Assembly: GCF_019799965.1 (NCBI RefSeq)
Contig: NZ_JABGCJ010000001.1
Coordinates: forward strand, 744,001-808,000
Direction of reading: 5' to 3'
Source: Modestobacter italicus
GTDB taxonomy: Bacteria; Actinomycetota; Actinomycetes; Mycobacteriales; Geodermatophilaceae
Length of the DNA stretch: 64,000 nt
In this document: piece after piece, positions 1-7,492 of the stretch
Layout: the number at the start of each line of letters is the position of its first letter
Position numbering within the stretch: the first letter of the stretch is position 1
Notes under the pieces: model-generated
What the model was told of the DNA's origin: nothing
The model's input: the letters and a program-made list of their open reading frames with translations, nothing else
Databases searched by the model: none
Program-made: the position numbers and the translations under genes

Positions 1-2127
1 GGCAGCACCGCGGCCGCCCTGCCGCACTTCACCGAGGCCCGCGACCTGACCGCCGGCGCGCTGGAGCGGCTGCCGGCCGGTGACCCCGGGGTGCTCGACA
101 CCCAGGTGGTGCACGGCTGGGCGCTGGTGGGGCTCGGCGAGCACCAGGCCGCGGCGTCCCTGCTGCGCCACGTGGTCGCGGTGGCCACCACCGCCGACGA
201 CCGGGGCCTGCTGGCCTCCGCCGAACTCGGCCTGGGCCGCGCGCTGCGCCGCTCCGGCGAGCCGCACCGCGCCGACGACCACCTCGCCGCCGCCCTCGCG
301 CTGGCCACCGAGCACGGCCTGCCCCGGCTGCGCCGGGCCGCGCTGCGGGAGCTGTGCACGCTGCACGCCGAGCTGGACGACGCCGCCCGCGCGCTGCCCT
401 ACCTGCAGGCCTACCTGGCCGACGAGCTGGACCGGGTCGACGAGCGGCGCACCCGCTGGGTGGAGCTGTTCGGCCGGCGCAAGAGCCTGCTGGAGACCGA
501 GCGGGCCGCCGGCCAGCTGCGCCGGCAGGCCTACGAGGACCCGCTCACCCACCTGCCCAACCGCCGCTACGCCGAGGCCCGGCTGGACGGGTTGCTGTCG
601 TCGGGAGCGCTGCCGGCGCTGGCCGTGGTCGACGTCGACCGGTTCAAGGCGATCAACGACGCCGCCGGGCACCCGGGCGGGGACGCCGTCCTGCGCGCGG
701 TCGGCCAGCTGCTGGTCGACGGCTGCCGCGACACCGACGAGGTGTGCCGCTGGGCCGGCGACGAGTTCGTCATCCTGCTCCCCGACACCACCGCCGAGCA
801 GGCCGAGCGGGCGATGGAGCGGATCCGCCGCTCGATCGCCGGGCACGACTGGTCGGCCCTCGGGGTCGAGGTGCCGGTGCGGATCAGCGTGGGCATCGCC
901 CAGGCCGCCCGCGGCGACGACCGGCGCACCCTGTTCGCCGCCGCCGACGGGGTGCTCTACGACGCCAAGCGCGCCGGCCGCGACCGGGTGGTCCGGCTGT
1001 CCGGGGTCACCCAGACCCGGGCCGACGACACCGGGACGACGACCGACGCGGAGACCGTCGACAGCGCCGCCGAGGTGGTGGCCGACACGACCTCCGCCGG
1101 CGTCCCGGACGGCGCCGGCACGGCCCTCATCATGGAGACCATGACTGCCTCCCCGCTGCCCGACGGCTTCGACGAGCAGGCCGAGGGCGACCCGGCCGAC
1201 GTGACCGTCGGGTTCGCCCGGCTGCTGGTCGAGCCGGCCGCGGAGGAGGCACCCGAGCCCACCGCGGTGCCGGACGAGCGCGAGGCCGACGGTGAGCTCC
1301 CGGCCCGGCCGCGCAACCCGCTCGACGAGCTGTTCGGCGGCCCGGTCCGCCGGCCGAGCGGCCGCCGGATCGGCCCGGCCGAGCCCGTCTCCGCCCCGGC
1401 CGAGGCCCCGGAGCCGACCCGCCCGGCCACGGCCCCCAGCGCGGCCGTGCCGCCGCCCCCGATGACCGTGCCGCCCGCGGCTCCGGTCTCCCGGGAGCCG
1501 GCCCTGCCCACCGGCCCGGACGTCATCTGGGCCACCGGCCGCAGCACCGAGCAGGTGCTCGCCCTGGTGCGCGAGGCCCGTCGCGAGCACCCCGACTCCC
1601 CCGCCATCGTGGTGCGGGCCAGCGCCGACACCCTGGTCGCCCTGGCCAGCGAGCACGACGCCTACACGACGATGGACGCCGCGGCGATGTCCGCGGCGGT
1701 CGGGCCGGTGCCCGAGCCGGTCGGCCGGGTCGGCGTGCTCTGCGCCAGCAGCGGCGACACCCCGATCGCCGCCGAGGCCGCGTTCGTCGCCCGGGTCACC
1801 GGCACCGAGGTCGTCCGGGTCGACGACGTCGGCGGCAGCCGGATCGCACCCCTGCTCACCGACCGGTCGCTGCTCACCGACGTCGACTGCCTGGTCGTCG
1901 TCGCCGGCCTGGACGCCGCGTTGGCCAGCGTGGTCAGCGGCCTCACCGAGGTGCCGGTCGTCGCGGTGCCCACCTCCGCCGGGCAGGGCAGCTCGTTCGG
2001 CGGCTTCGGCGCGCTGATGACGATGCTCAACTCGGCCGCGCCCGGCGTGGTGGTCAGCAACATCGACAACGGCTGGTCCGCCGGCGTCTTCGCCGCCCGG
2101 ATCGCCCGCCGCACCGCGCGTTCCTGA
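1..2127 (+). CDS. GGDEF diguanylate cyclase fused to a LarB-like domain (5' partial)
   Basis: The reading frame is open from the first base, so the gene starts upstream of the window; 708 residues are visible. Residues about 1-170 look like an all-helical TPR-type repeat region. Residues about 176-335 are a GGDEF domain (DPLTHLPN start, DVDRFKAIND, signature AGDEF at about 252-256). An RDTD I-site lies exactly five residues before the signature, so an active, product-inhibited cyclase is plausible. A Pro/Ala/Glu-rich linker follows (about 340-505). Residues about 507-708 match LarB, the NaAD carboxylase/hydrolase of nickel-pincer cofactor synthesis, with SSGDTPIAAEA and NIDNGWSAG. The position of the LarB catalytic cysteine (MLNSC in the family) reads MLNSA here. 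larC lies 3 kb downstream. A separate LarB start inside the linker (for example ATG 1141) cannot be excluded, but no stop separates the two parts. Confidence 0.85.
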   Translation, partial: GSTAAALPHFTEARDLTAGALERLPAGDPGVLDTQVVHGWALVGLGEHQAAASLLRHVVAVATTADDRGLLASAELGLGRALRRSGEPHRADDHLAAALALATEHGLPRLRRAALRELCTLHAELDDAARALPYLQAYLADELDRVDERRTRWVELFGRRKSLLETERAAGQLRRQAYEDPLTHLPNRRYAEARLDGLLSSGALPALAVVDVDRFKAINDAAGHPGGDAVLRAVGQLLVDGCRDTDEVCRWAGDEFVILLPDTTAEQAERAMERIRRSIAGHDWSALGVEVPVRISVGIAQAARGDDRRTLFAAADGVLYDAKRAGRDRVVRLSGVTQTRADDTGTTTDAETVDSAAEVVADTTSAGVPDGAGTALIMETMTASPLPDGFDEQAEGDPADVTVGFARLLVEPAAEEAPEPTAVPDEREADGELPARPRNPLDELFGGPVRRPSGRRIGPAEPVSAPAEAPEPTRPATAPSAAVPPPPMTVPPAAPVSREPALPTGPDVIWATGRSTEQVLALVREARREHPDSPAIVVRASADTLVALASEHDAYTTMDAAAMSAAVGPVPEPVGRVGVLCASSGDTPIAAEAAFVARVTGTEVVRVDDVGGSRIAPLLTDRSLLTDVDCLVVVAGLDAALASVVSGLTEVPVVAVPTSAGQGSSFGGFGALMTMLNSAAPGVVVSNIDNGWSAGVFAARIARRTARS

Positions 2128-2151
2128 GTCCATCACCGGCGATCGGCAGCC
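2063..2151 (+). repeat. Direct repeat, copy 1: 3' end of larB-like gene
   Basis: This stretch covers the last codons of the GGDEF-LarB gene, its TGA and about 24 bases beyond. It aligns without gaps to 4336-4424; I count about 13 mismatches, or roughly 85 percent identity. Similarity stops abruptly at both ends. The two copies bracket an AT-richer islet. Confidence 0.75.
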
Positions 2152-3037
2152 CTGCCCAACCGTTCCGGGTCGCTGACGCTGCGACCGCCGGCGCTGCGAA
2201 TCGCTGAGCCCCTGTTGGGTAGACCCCGCTCGCGAGGTGCAATCCGGCCAGATCTAACGCCAAGGGAACAGCGGGCTGAGCCAGAGTGTGTTCCAACTCC
2301 ACGTCGGCGTAGACCCAGGCCCGGACAGCGCTGCACCCGGACCACCCGCGCCAACGGGACGTCTGATGCCGCGTTCCGCGCGGTGGCGCGCACCGCCGGC
2401 GTCCCGCCGGTGCTCGTCCGCACCCAGCCTGGATGGACAGCGCCGGCGCCGCAGCGATCCTGGCCTTCATCGAGGAGCACGACCCGTCCCACGGGTGTGC
2501 CGTCCCGGTGATCGGTGCCCGTGGGATCGGCCCAGCATGAGCGACGTAGCCGAACGGGGCGACGACGACACCGCACCCACCGAGGCCATAGTGTCGACTG
2601 ACCTAGCAGACAAGCCGGCCGGCCTCGCCCCCGAGACGCAGCTGGTTCACCCGACGCTGGACCGGTTCGTCACCGAACTACTGGCTCCGACCTAGTGGCG
2701 GCCGGTCGATGGCAGGCACCAGACCTGGTGCCCGGCCTGGTGGAAGCACCTTGCAGCGATCGTGCGCCCGGCGGCGCTGTGGCCGTCCTGCGAGCACTTG
2801 CGCTTAGATCGAGCCACCGGCATGTCGGCGTAGCTGCGCCACCGTGCCGACCACCACGTCCGGGGGCGCTCATGGGGCCAGAATTCGGCCCGTTCATAGG
2901 CTGCCATCCCGAGCGTGGCCACACCGAGCGACTGGGGGCGTTATGACTAACTGACCTACCTACTGGGCTATTCGGCTGGCCAGAGCACACGCGGCACGTG
3001 GCCGAGAAGTTTACGACCCCAAACACAAGGACCACGA
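2152..3037. other. Gene-poor AT-richer stretch inside the repeat-bounded islet
   Basis: Codon periodicity is poor and base composition is visibly less GC-rich than the flanks. The best coding traces are a 35-residue frame at 2433-2540 overlapping by ATGA a 52-residue frame at 2537-2695 that ends LDRFVTELLAPT. Neither has a convincing ribosome site or a recognised family, and both may be decayed gene fragments. No tRNA, transposase or integrase is visible. Confidence 0.5.
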
Positions 3038-3376
3038 ATGAACACCTTCCAGCTATGGGATGCCGTGGAGTACACGGGAGACGACATTCCCGATCTGCGG
3101 ATTTGGAAGGGTCACCCAGGGCGCGTCGTGGACAGCACCCCAGGCGCGTCGGTGGTCATCGTTGCACTCGTCAGCGGCCCCACTGGCGAATATGGCGTCG
3201 ATTCGTTAGCGCCAATCGGGGAAACTGAGTACTTGTCCAGAGGTGATCGCCTATGTCGATCGATGCACCCGCTTGAACAACGCCCTGTCGCCACTCTCAT
3301 GAGGCCGGGCAGTGAGTGGCCCGAAGGGGACCGCCCCGTGCGTGGCCTAGGCGCCGACCAATCGTCCGACACCTAG
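3038..3376 (+). CDS. Small hypothetical protein, DUF4926-like N-terminus
   Basis: 112 residues. The ATG is preceded by AAGGA at good spacing. The first 60 residues (QLWDAVEYTGDDIPDLRIWKG..., then a GRVVD strand and VDSLAPI) resemble the small beta-barrel DUF4926/KOW-like proteins of bacteria. The remaining half is Arg/Pro-rich and has no recognisable fold, so the gene may run out of frame after about residue 62. It lies inside the islet bounded by larB-end repeats, in DNA of atypical composition. Its stop codon sits inside a hairpin shared with a convergent gene, which supports it being a real transcription unit. Function unknown. Confidence 0.5.
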   Translation: MNTFQLWDAVEYTGDDIPDLRIWKGHPGRVVDSTPGASVVIVALVSGPTGEYGVDSLAPIGETEYLSRGDRLCRSMHPLEQRPVATLMRPGSEWPEGDRPVRGLGADQSSDT

Positions 3377-3381
3377 GCCAC
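3342..3381. terminator. Bidirectional hairpin between convergent islet genes
   Basis: Perfect 10-bp arms GTGGCCTAGG and CCTAGGCCAC around a 20-base loop. It overlaps the stop of the gene ending at 3376 and precedes the end of the convergent gene at 3403. No T-tract follows. Confidence 0.5.
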
Positions 3382-3402
3382 CCGCAACGGTCGTTCAGGG
3401 AC

Positions 3403-3858
3403 CTAACCGTGCGCGGTAACAGGCGACAGCGAGCTGACGTAGGTGACGTGCTGAGCCCTGTAGCCAGACGTCGAAGGCGCCCTAGGGCCGGAAACTTCCG
3501 CCGAACGGCTCATCATCCCGCTTCCGCCACTGTTCCAGCCCGCTACAAGAGCTACGTCAACCCATGCCGGACACTCGACCTCACGCTCAACGCCGAATGC
3601 GGCGTTGGGGTCGAGGCAGTACATCGTGACCAGACCGAACGGCTCACCATCCGAGAGGAGTCGCTGATCCTGCACCAACTTCACCTGCCGCGAATCGCTC
3701 AACACACATTCATAGCGATCACATGTGATTTCATCCGCGTACGCATAATGCCTCCATGTCGTACCAGTACTCGTTTCCCGGTTGAATTCGGGGCTAGCGA
3801 GAACGAACCGGAACGCGTCCATGGAATAGATGTGGTGCTTCCCTGCAACCTTCGCCAA
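3403..3858 (-). CDS. Hypothetical protein of the islet
   Basis: 151 residues from a TTG. The first 105 or so residues look like real protein (KHHIYSMDAFRFVLASPEFN, VTMYCLDPNAAFGVEREVEC) with no low-complexity bias; the C-terminal 45 residues are less convincing. The open frame continues upstream of the TTG as plausible protein (ERRAIGTGAFGLAKVAGKHH) but has no usable start, so the true gene may be 5'-truncated or frameshifted. Base composition is markedly less GC-rich than flanking housekeeping genes. No family recognised. Confidence 0.4.
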   Translation of the reverse strand: MAKVAGKHHIYSMDAFRFVLASPEFNRETSTGTTWRHYAYADEITCDRYECVLSDSRQVKLVQDQRLLSDGEPFGLVTMYCLDPNAAFGVEREVECPAWVDVALVAGWNSGGSGMMSRSAEVSGPRAPSTSGYRAQHVTYVSSLSPVTAHG

Positions 3859-4335
3859 GCCGAAGGCTCCCGTGCCAATAGCACGTCGTTCCGACCGTCG
3901 ACTCAGCGCCTGACCAAGTGTTCGCTGCGGTCGCCGAGTGGTTACATCAGCACCGCGCCTGCCGCGGATCTTCGATGTCGCCGTGGCACAGCGGCATGCA
4001 AGTTTTCACATCACGTAGCGTCGACCGCGCCAGTTCCACATAGGGCGACCGAAGACGAGCTGAATCACTCCCGGGAAGAGTGGAGCTGGTCGCAGATGCG
4101 TTCATGTGCACGACCGCCACCCTTGCTGCTCTCATGCCCAGCGGTGCGGTGCAGGATCGCCAGTTGGAGGCACTGTGTTGATCAACACTCGTGCGCTTTG
4201 TGACCCCTCGAGACCCCTCTACATCGACGCCTGAACGGAACTGCTCAGTCCAATTGCATGCACGTGACCCGCCCGTCCGTCACGGTCAGTCATCGCCACA
4301 TCGGTGTGGAACAGGCGGCCAGTGAGGCTGCGACG
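3859..4335. other. Non-coding or decayed remainder of the islet
   Basis: No gene with both a ribosome site and a convincing protein was seen. Minus-strand frames around 3860-4130 contain short plausible peptides in different phases, consistent with a decayed gene continuing from the 3403-3858 frame. The stretch ends at the sharp start of the larB-end repeat at 4336. Confidence 0.45.
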
Positions 4336-4424
4336 TGGACGACGGCTGGTCGGCCGGCATCTTCGCCGCCAGGATCATCCGCCGCATCGCGTGCTCCTGA
4401 GTCGATCATCGGCGATCGGCTGCC
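4336..4424 (+). pseudogene. Direct repeat, copy 2: detached larB 3' end
   Basis: Translated in phase it reads DDGWSAGIFAARIIRRIACS followed by TGA, clearly the C-terminus of the LarB domain at 2063-2127 (DNGWSAGVFAARIARRTARS). Similarity also covers about 24 bases after the stop. There is no larB sequence upstream of it. It is either a displaced gene end left by insertion of the 2.3 kb islet (att-like) or the remnant of a second larB. Confidence 0.75.
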
Positions 4425-4457
4425 CACAGACCGTGTCGGGCGACCACCTGCCGATGA

Positions 4458-5072
4458 TCAACTCCCGTCGTCGGACGGACGGCGGGCCAGCACGGAATGG
4501 GTGTGCCAGTGCTGCGGGCCGGCGTAGGCGGTGCCGTCGGCCTCCTGCACCTCGTGCCGGACGACGTCCAGGCCGGTGAGGAGGCGGTCGACCTCGGCGT
4601 CGGTGAGCGTGGCGATGTCGTCGGCGTCCGTGGTGGTGTCCCGCTCGCCGAACAGGTCGCAGGCCAGCCAGCCGCCGGGCAGCAGCGCGGCCCGGATCAG
4701 CTGCCACAGGCGCGACAGGTGGGCCCCCGCGTAGGGCAGTGACCGGCCGGCGTGCACCAGGTGCGCCGGCGGGAGCGCGTCGAGCTCCGCGAAGGTCTCT
4801 GTGCCCACAGTGAGCCGCTCGGCCTGGTCCGCCGGGAGACGGGCGGTCAGGGAGTCACCGGCCGCCGGGTCGCCGTCGATCGCCAGCACCCGCCAGCCGT
4901 GGTCGAGCAGCAGCGCTGTCTCCACGCCAGCGCCGAAGCCCAGGTCGAGTGCCAGCCGGCCCGCCCCCTCGCCGGCGTGCTCCACCAGTGCGACGGCCAG
5001 TGGTCGGGGCTCGCGGTCGACCTGGGTCGCGTTGTAGCGGCTCCAGGCACCGGGTTCGTCGAAGTACCCCAT
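4458..5072 (-). CDS. Class I SAM-dependent methyltransferase
   Basis: 204 residues. Rossmann motif I is LDLGFGAGVETALLL (about 42-56), with the acidic SAM-ribose residue in VLAIDGDPAA (about 62-71). Motif IV/V is around LLPGGWLACDLFGERD (about 130-145). Length and motifs suit a TehB-like or TPMT-like small methyltransferase; the substrate cannot be read from sequence. It is divergent from larC with a 50-base gap, and its 3' end lies just beyond the larB-end repeat copy, so it probably belongs to the ancestral chromosome rather than the islet. Confidence 0.85.
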   Translation of the reverse strand: MGYFDEPGAWSRYNATQVDREPRPLAVALVEHAGEGAGRLALDLGFGAGVETALLLDHGWRVLAIDGDPAAGDSLTARLPADQAERLTVGTETFAELDALPPAHLVHAGRSLPYAGAHLSRLWQLIRAALLPGGWLACDLFGERDTTTDADDIATLTDAEVDRLLTGLDVVRHEVQEADGTAYAGPQHWHTHSVLARRPSDDGS

Positions 5073-5122
5073 CGCCGCGCACCCTAGGGCGTGCGCGGGG
5101 CCCCGTGGGCCATGATCGGCCG

Positions 5123-6304
5123 GTGACGATCGGGTGGCTGGACCTGGCGGCCGGGGCGAGCGGGGACATGCTGCTCGGCGCGCTGGTCGACGCCGGGGTG
5201 CCGGTGGACGTGCTGGCGGCCCCGGTTGCCGCGCTGCCGGTCGAGCCGGTCACCCTCACCACCGAGGCGGCCACCCGGCACGGGCTGGGCGCCACCCGGG
5301 TGCACGTGCACGCCCCGCCGAGCGACGTCCACCGCACGTGGGCCGACGTCCGGGCGCTGCTCACCGACGCCGCCCTGGCCCCCGCCGTCCGGGAGGGTGC
5401 GCTGGCCGTGTTCGAGCGGCTAGCGGTCGCCGAGGGGCGGGTGCACCGGGTGCCGGCCGAGGAGGTGCACTTCCACGAGGTCGGCGCGCTGGACGCGCTG
5501 GCCGACGTCCTCGGGGTGGTCGCCGGGTTCGCGCACCTCGGGCTCGACCGGCTGACCGCCTCCCCGGTCGCGCTGGGCAGCGGCTCGGCCCGCGGGGCGC
5601 ATGGCGTCGTCCCCATCCCGGGCCCCGCCGTGCTGGAGCTGCTGCGCGGCGCCCCGGTGGTCGCCGGGCCGGTGCCGGCCGAGACCTGCACCCCGACCGG
5701 CGCAGCCCTGCTCGCCGTCCTCGTGCAGGAGTGGACGACGCTGCCCGCCATGCGGGTGCAGCGGGTCGGCTCGGGTGCGGGCGGGCGCGACCCCGAGCAG
5801 CTGCCCAACGTCGTCCGGCTGGTGCTGGGCGAGCCGGCCGACCAGCCGGGCGACGGGCTGCTGCTGGAGACCAACGTCGACGACCTCGACCCGCGGCTGT
5901 GGCCCGGGGTGCTCGCCGAGCTGCTGGCCGCCGGGGCCTCGGACGCCTGGCTCACCCCGATCCTGATGAAGAAGGGCCGCCCGGCGCACACCCTGTCGGT
6001 GCTGTGCCGGCCGGGCGCGCTGGTCGCCGTCCAGGAGGTGGTCGTCGCGACGACGTCCACCATCGGGATGCGGGTGCAGCCGGTGCAGAAGGTCGCGCTG
6101 GATCGCACCCAGGCACAGGTCGAGGTGCTGGGCGGTCAGGTCGGGGTGAAGGTCGCCCGGTCGGCCGGCCGGGTGGTCAACGTCAGCGTCGAGTTCGAGG
6201 ACGTCGCCGCGCTCGCCCAGCAGCTGCAGCTGCCGGTCAAGGAGGTGCTGCGGGCCGCCACCGCGGCGGCGGAGCGCGCCCATCCGGTGACCCCGGCCGA
6301 CTGA
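5123..6304 (+). CDS. larC: Nickel pincer cofactor biosynthesis protein LarC
   Basis: 393 residues from GTG; the frame is open further upstream but the conserved N-terminus (MTIGWLDLAAGASGDMLLGAL) starts here. LarC is the CTP-dependent cyclometallase that inserts nickel into the pyridinium dithiocarboxylate nucleotide cofactor. Family landmarks include EEVHFHEVGALDALADV (about 113-129), the ETCTPTGAAL loop, NVDDLDPRLWPGVL (about 253-266) and TPILMKKGRPAHTL (about 282-295). It is one uninterrupted gene, unlike lactobacilli where larC1/larC2 are joined by frameshifting. The fused LarB-like protein is 3 kb upstream; LarE and LarA are not in the window. Confidence 0.93.
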   Translation: MTIGWLDLAAGASGDMLLGALVDAGVPVDVLAAPVAALPVEPVTLTTEAATRHGLGATRVHVHAPPSDVHRTWADVRALLTDAALAPAVREGALAVFERLAVAEGRVHRVPAEEVHFHEVGALDALADVLGVVAGFAHLGLDRLTASPVALGSGSARGAHGVVPIPGPAVLELLRGAPVVAGPVPAETCTPTGAALLAVLVQEWTTLPAMRVQRVGSGAGGRDPEQLPNVVRLVLGEPADQPGDGLLLETNVDDLDPRLWPGVLAELLAAGASDAWLTPILMKKGRPAHTLSVLCRPGALVAVQEVVVATTSTIGMRVQPVQKVALDRTQAQVEVLGGQVGVKVARSAGRVVNVSVEFEDVAALAQQLQLPVKEVLRAATAAAERAHPVTPAD

Positions 6305-6343
6305 CCGCCGCCGACGTCACACCCGGGACAGCCACAGCGTCGA

Positions 6344-6455
6344 CTACTCTCCTCCGGCAGAAGGGGAGTAGCCCCCCGACCGTTGGTCGACATGCTGGCG
6401 CGTCCGCGCGCCCGGTCAGCGGGCCCGCCACCAGCGGGTGGGCGAGACCTTCCGA
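6344..6455 (+). ncRNA. yybP-ykoY (manganese) riboswitch
   Basis: Contains the two hallmark conserved blocks: AAGGGGAGTAGCCCC (6361-6375) and GGGCGAGACCTT (6440-6451), with intervening GC-rich helices. A complementary CTACTCTCC at 6344-6352 can pair with GGGGAGTAG. It lies 80 bases before a GDT1/UPF0016 cation exporter, a typical target of this Mn2+-binding class. Expected behaviour is more expression at high Mn2+. Confidence 0.85.
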
Positions 6456-6536
6456 TCCGCAGCCACCGTCCGGTGCGCTGCCGGTCGGAGGCGCCCCCCG
6501 CGCAGCCGGCCGGTGGCGCGAGCAGAGAGAGAACCC

Positions 6537-7133
6537 GTGGTCCCCTCGGTCATCCTGGCCGCCTTCGTGCTGATCCTGCCCGTCGAGCTGCCCGACAAGA
6601 CGCTGTTCGCGACCCTGGTGCTGGCCACCCGGTTCCCGCCGCTGCCGGTCTTCGTCGGCGTCGGCGCCGCGTTCGGGCTGCAGGTCGCCATCGCGGTCAC
6701 CGCCGGCAGCCTGCTGTCCCTGCTCCCCGAGGCGCTGGTCAGCGCCGTGGTCGCGGTGCTCTTCCTGGCCGGCGCCGTCCTGCTGTGGCGGGAGTCCCGC
6801 AAGGACGACGAGGACGACGAGGCCACCGCCCAGGCCCGGGAGCAGACCTCGTTCGTGCGGGCGGCGGCGATCTCCTTCGGCGTGCTGTTCGCCGCCGAGT
6901 GGGGCGACCTGTCCCAGCTGGCCACCGCCGGCCTGGCCGCCCGGTACGCCGAGCCGCTGTCGGTGTTCATCGGCGCGTGGGCGGCGCTGCTGGTGATCTC
7001 GGGGCTGGCCGCCTTCCTCGGCCGCAAGCTCGCCGACCGGCTGCCGGTACGGCTGCTGCACCGGGTCGCCGCCGGGCTGTTCCTGGTGTTCGCGGTGGTC
7101 GCCGTGGTGGAGACGGTCCGCGCCCTGACCTGA
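6537..7133 (+). CDS. GDT1/TMEM165 (UPF0016) family cation exporter, probably Mn2+
   Basis: 198 residues, GTG start chosen because the riboswitch occupies the DNA before it. Two homologous three-helix halves each carry the family acidic motif: ELPDKT near residue 15 and EWGDLSQ near residue 121. The consensus is E-x-G-D-K/R-T/S, so the first has P for G and the second has L-S in place of K/R-T/S. The halves are joined by an acidic loop RKDDEDDEA. UPF0016 members such as MneA of Vibrio export manganese across the inner membrane, and the Mn2+ riboswitch supports that role here. Confidence 0.88.
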   Translation: MVPSVILAAFVLILPVELPDKTLFATLVLATRFPPLPVFVGVGAAFGLQVAIAVTAGSLLSLLPEALVSAVVAVLFLAGAVLLWRESRKDDEDDEATAQAREQTSFVRAAAISFGVLFAAEWGDLSQLATAGLAARYAEPLSVFIGAWAALLVISGLAAFLGRKLADRLPVRLLHRVAAGLFLVFAVVAVVETVRALT

Positions 7134-7349
7134 TCAGCCGCCACCGCCCCCGCCTCCACCGCCGAGCATCCAGCTGCTCTTGTTGACCGCGCCCCGGGCG
7201 TCCGCCTGGGCCGGGTCGTCGTAGGGCGCGGGGTCGTTGCCCATCAAGCGGGGGCCCTCGTCCTGGGCGGGCCGGCGCAACCAGACCACCGCCGCCACGG
7301 TCACCAGCACCGCGAGGACGACGAGCACCACCACTGCGACGTCGTTCAT
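7134..7349 (-). CDS. Small single-pass membrane protein with oligoglycine tail
   Basis: 71 residues. One N-terminal transmembrane helix (about 3-24), a short acidic/Pro segment (PRLMGNDPAPYDDPAQADARG), then NKSSWMLGGGGGGGGG at the C-terminus. Its stop codon directly abuts that of the convergent exporter gene. No named family is recognised. The normal N-terminal signal-anchor and GC3-rich codons make it a likely real gene. Confidence 0.6.
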   Translation of the reverse strand: MNDVAVVVLVVLAVLVTVAAVVWLRRPAQDEGPRLMGNDPAPYDDPAQADARGAVNKSSWMLGGGGGGGGG

Positions 7350-7492
7350 GCCCCGACCGTACGGCCGTGGCGGCTCCCCGGCCGACCCCCGGAGGGGTCA
7401 GACTCCCCGCCCCGCCCTCAAGTGACCCCGCCGTCCTGCCGACCTCTGTCGGTGAACGGGCCCGTGAGCGGCCGCAGGAGACGGGAGAGGCC

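Noticed and set aside
957-1631. Long minus-strand open frame opposite the GGDEF-LarB gene
   Set aside because: Ser/Arg/Ala-rich composition without folds; it is the antisense shadow of a GC-rich gene. The same applies to the long frames opposite or out of phase across 4949-6573, 11006-12541, 13672-16317, 31245-32912 and 55183-56979.
1141-2127. Separate LarB gene starting at ATG 1141
   Set aside because: No convincing ribosome site before this ATG and no stop between the GGDEF and LarB parts; kept as a caveat only.
2152-3037. Genes at 2215-2511 and 2288-2695
   Set aside because: Arg/Pro/Ser-rich translations with no ribosome site or recognisable fold; treated as gene-poor or decayed sequence.
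4336-4424. tRNA-type attachment site
   Set aside because: The repeat encodes the LarB C-terminus and cannot fold as a tRNA; no tRNA gene was found anywhere in the window.
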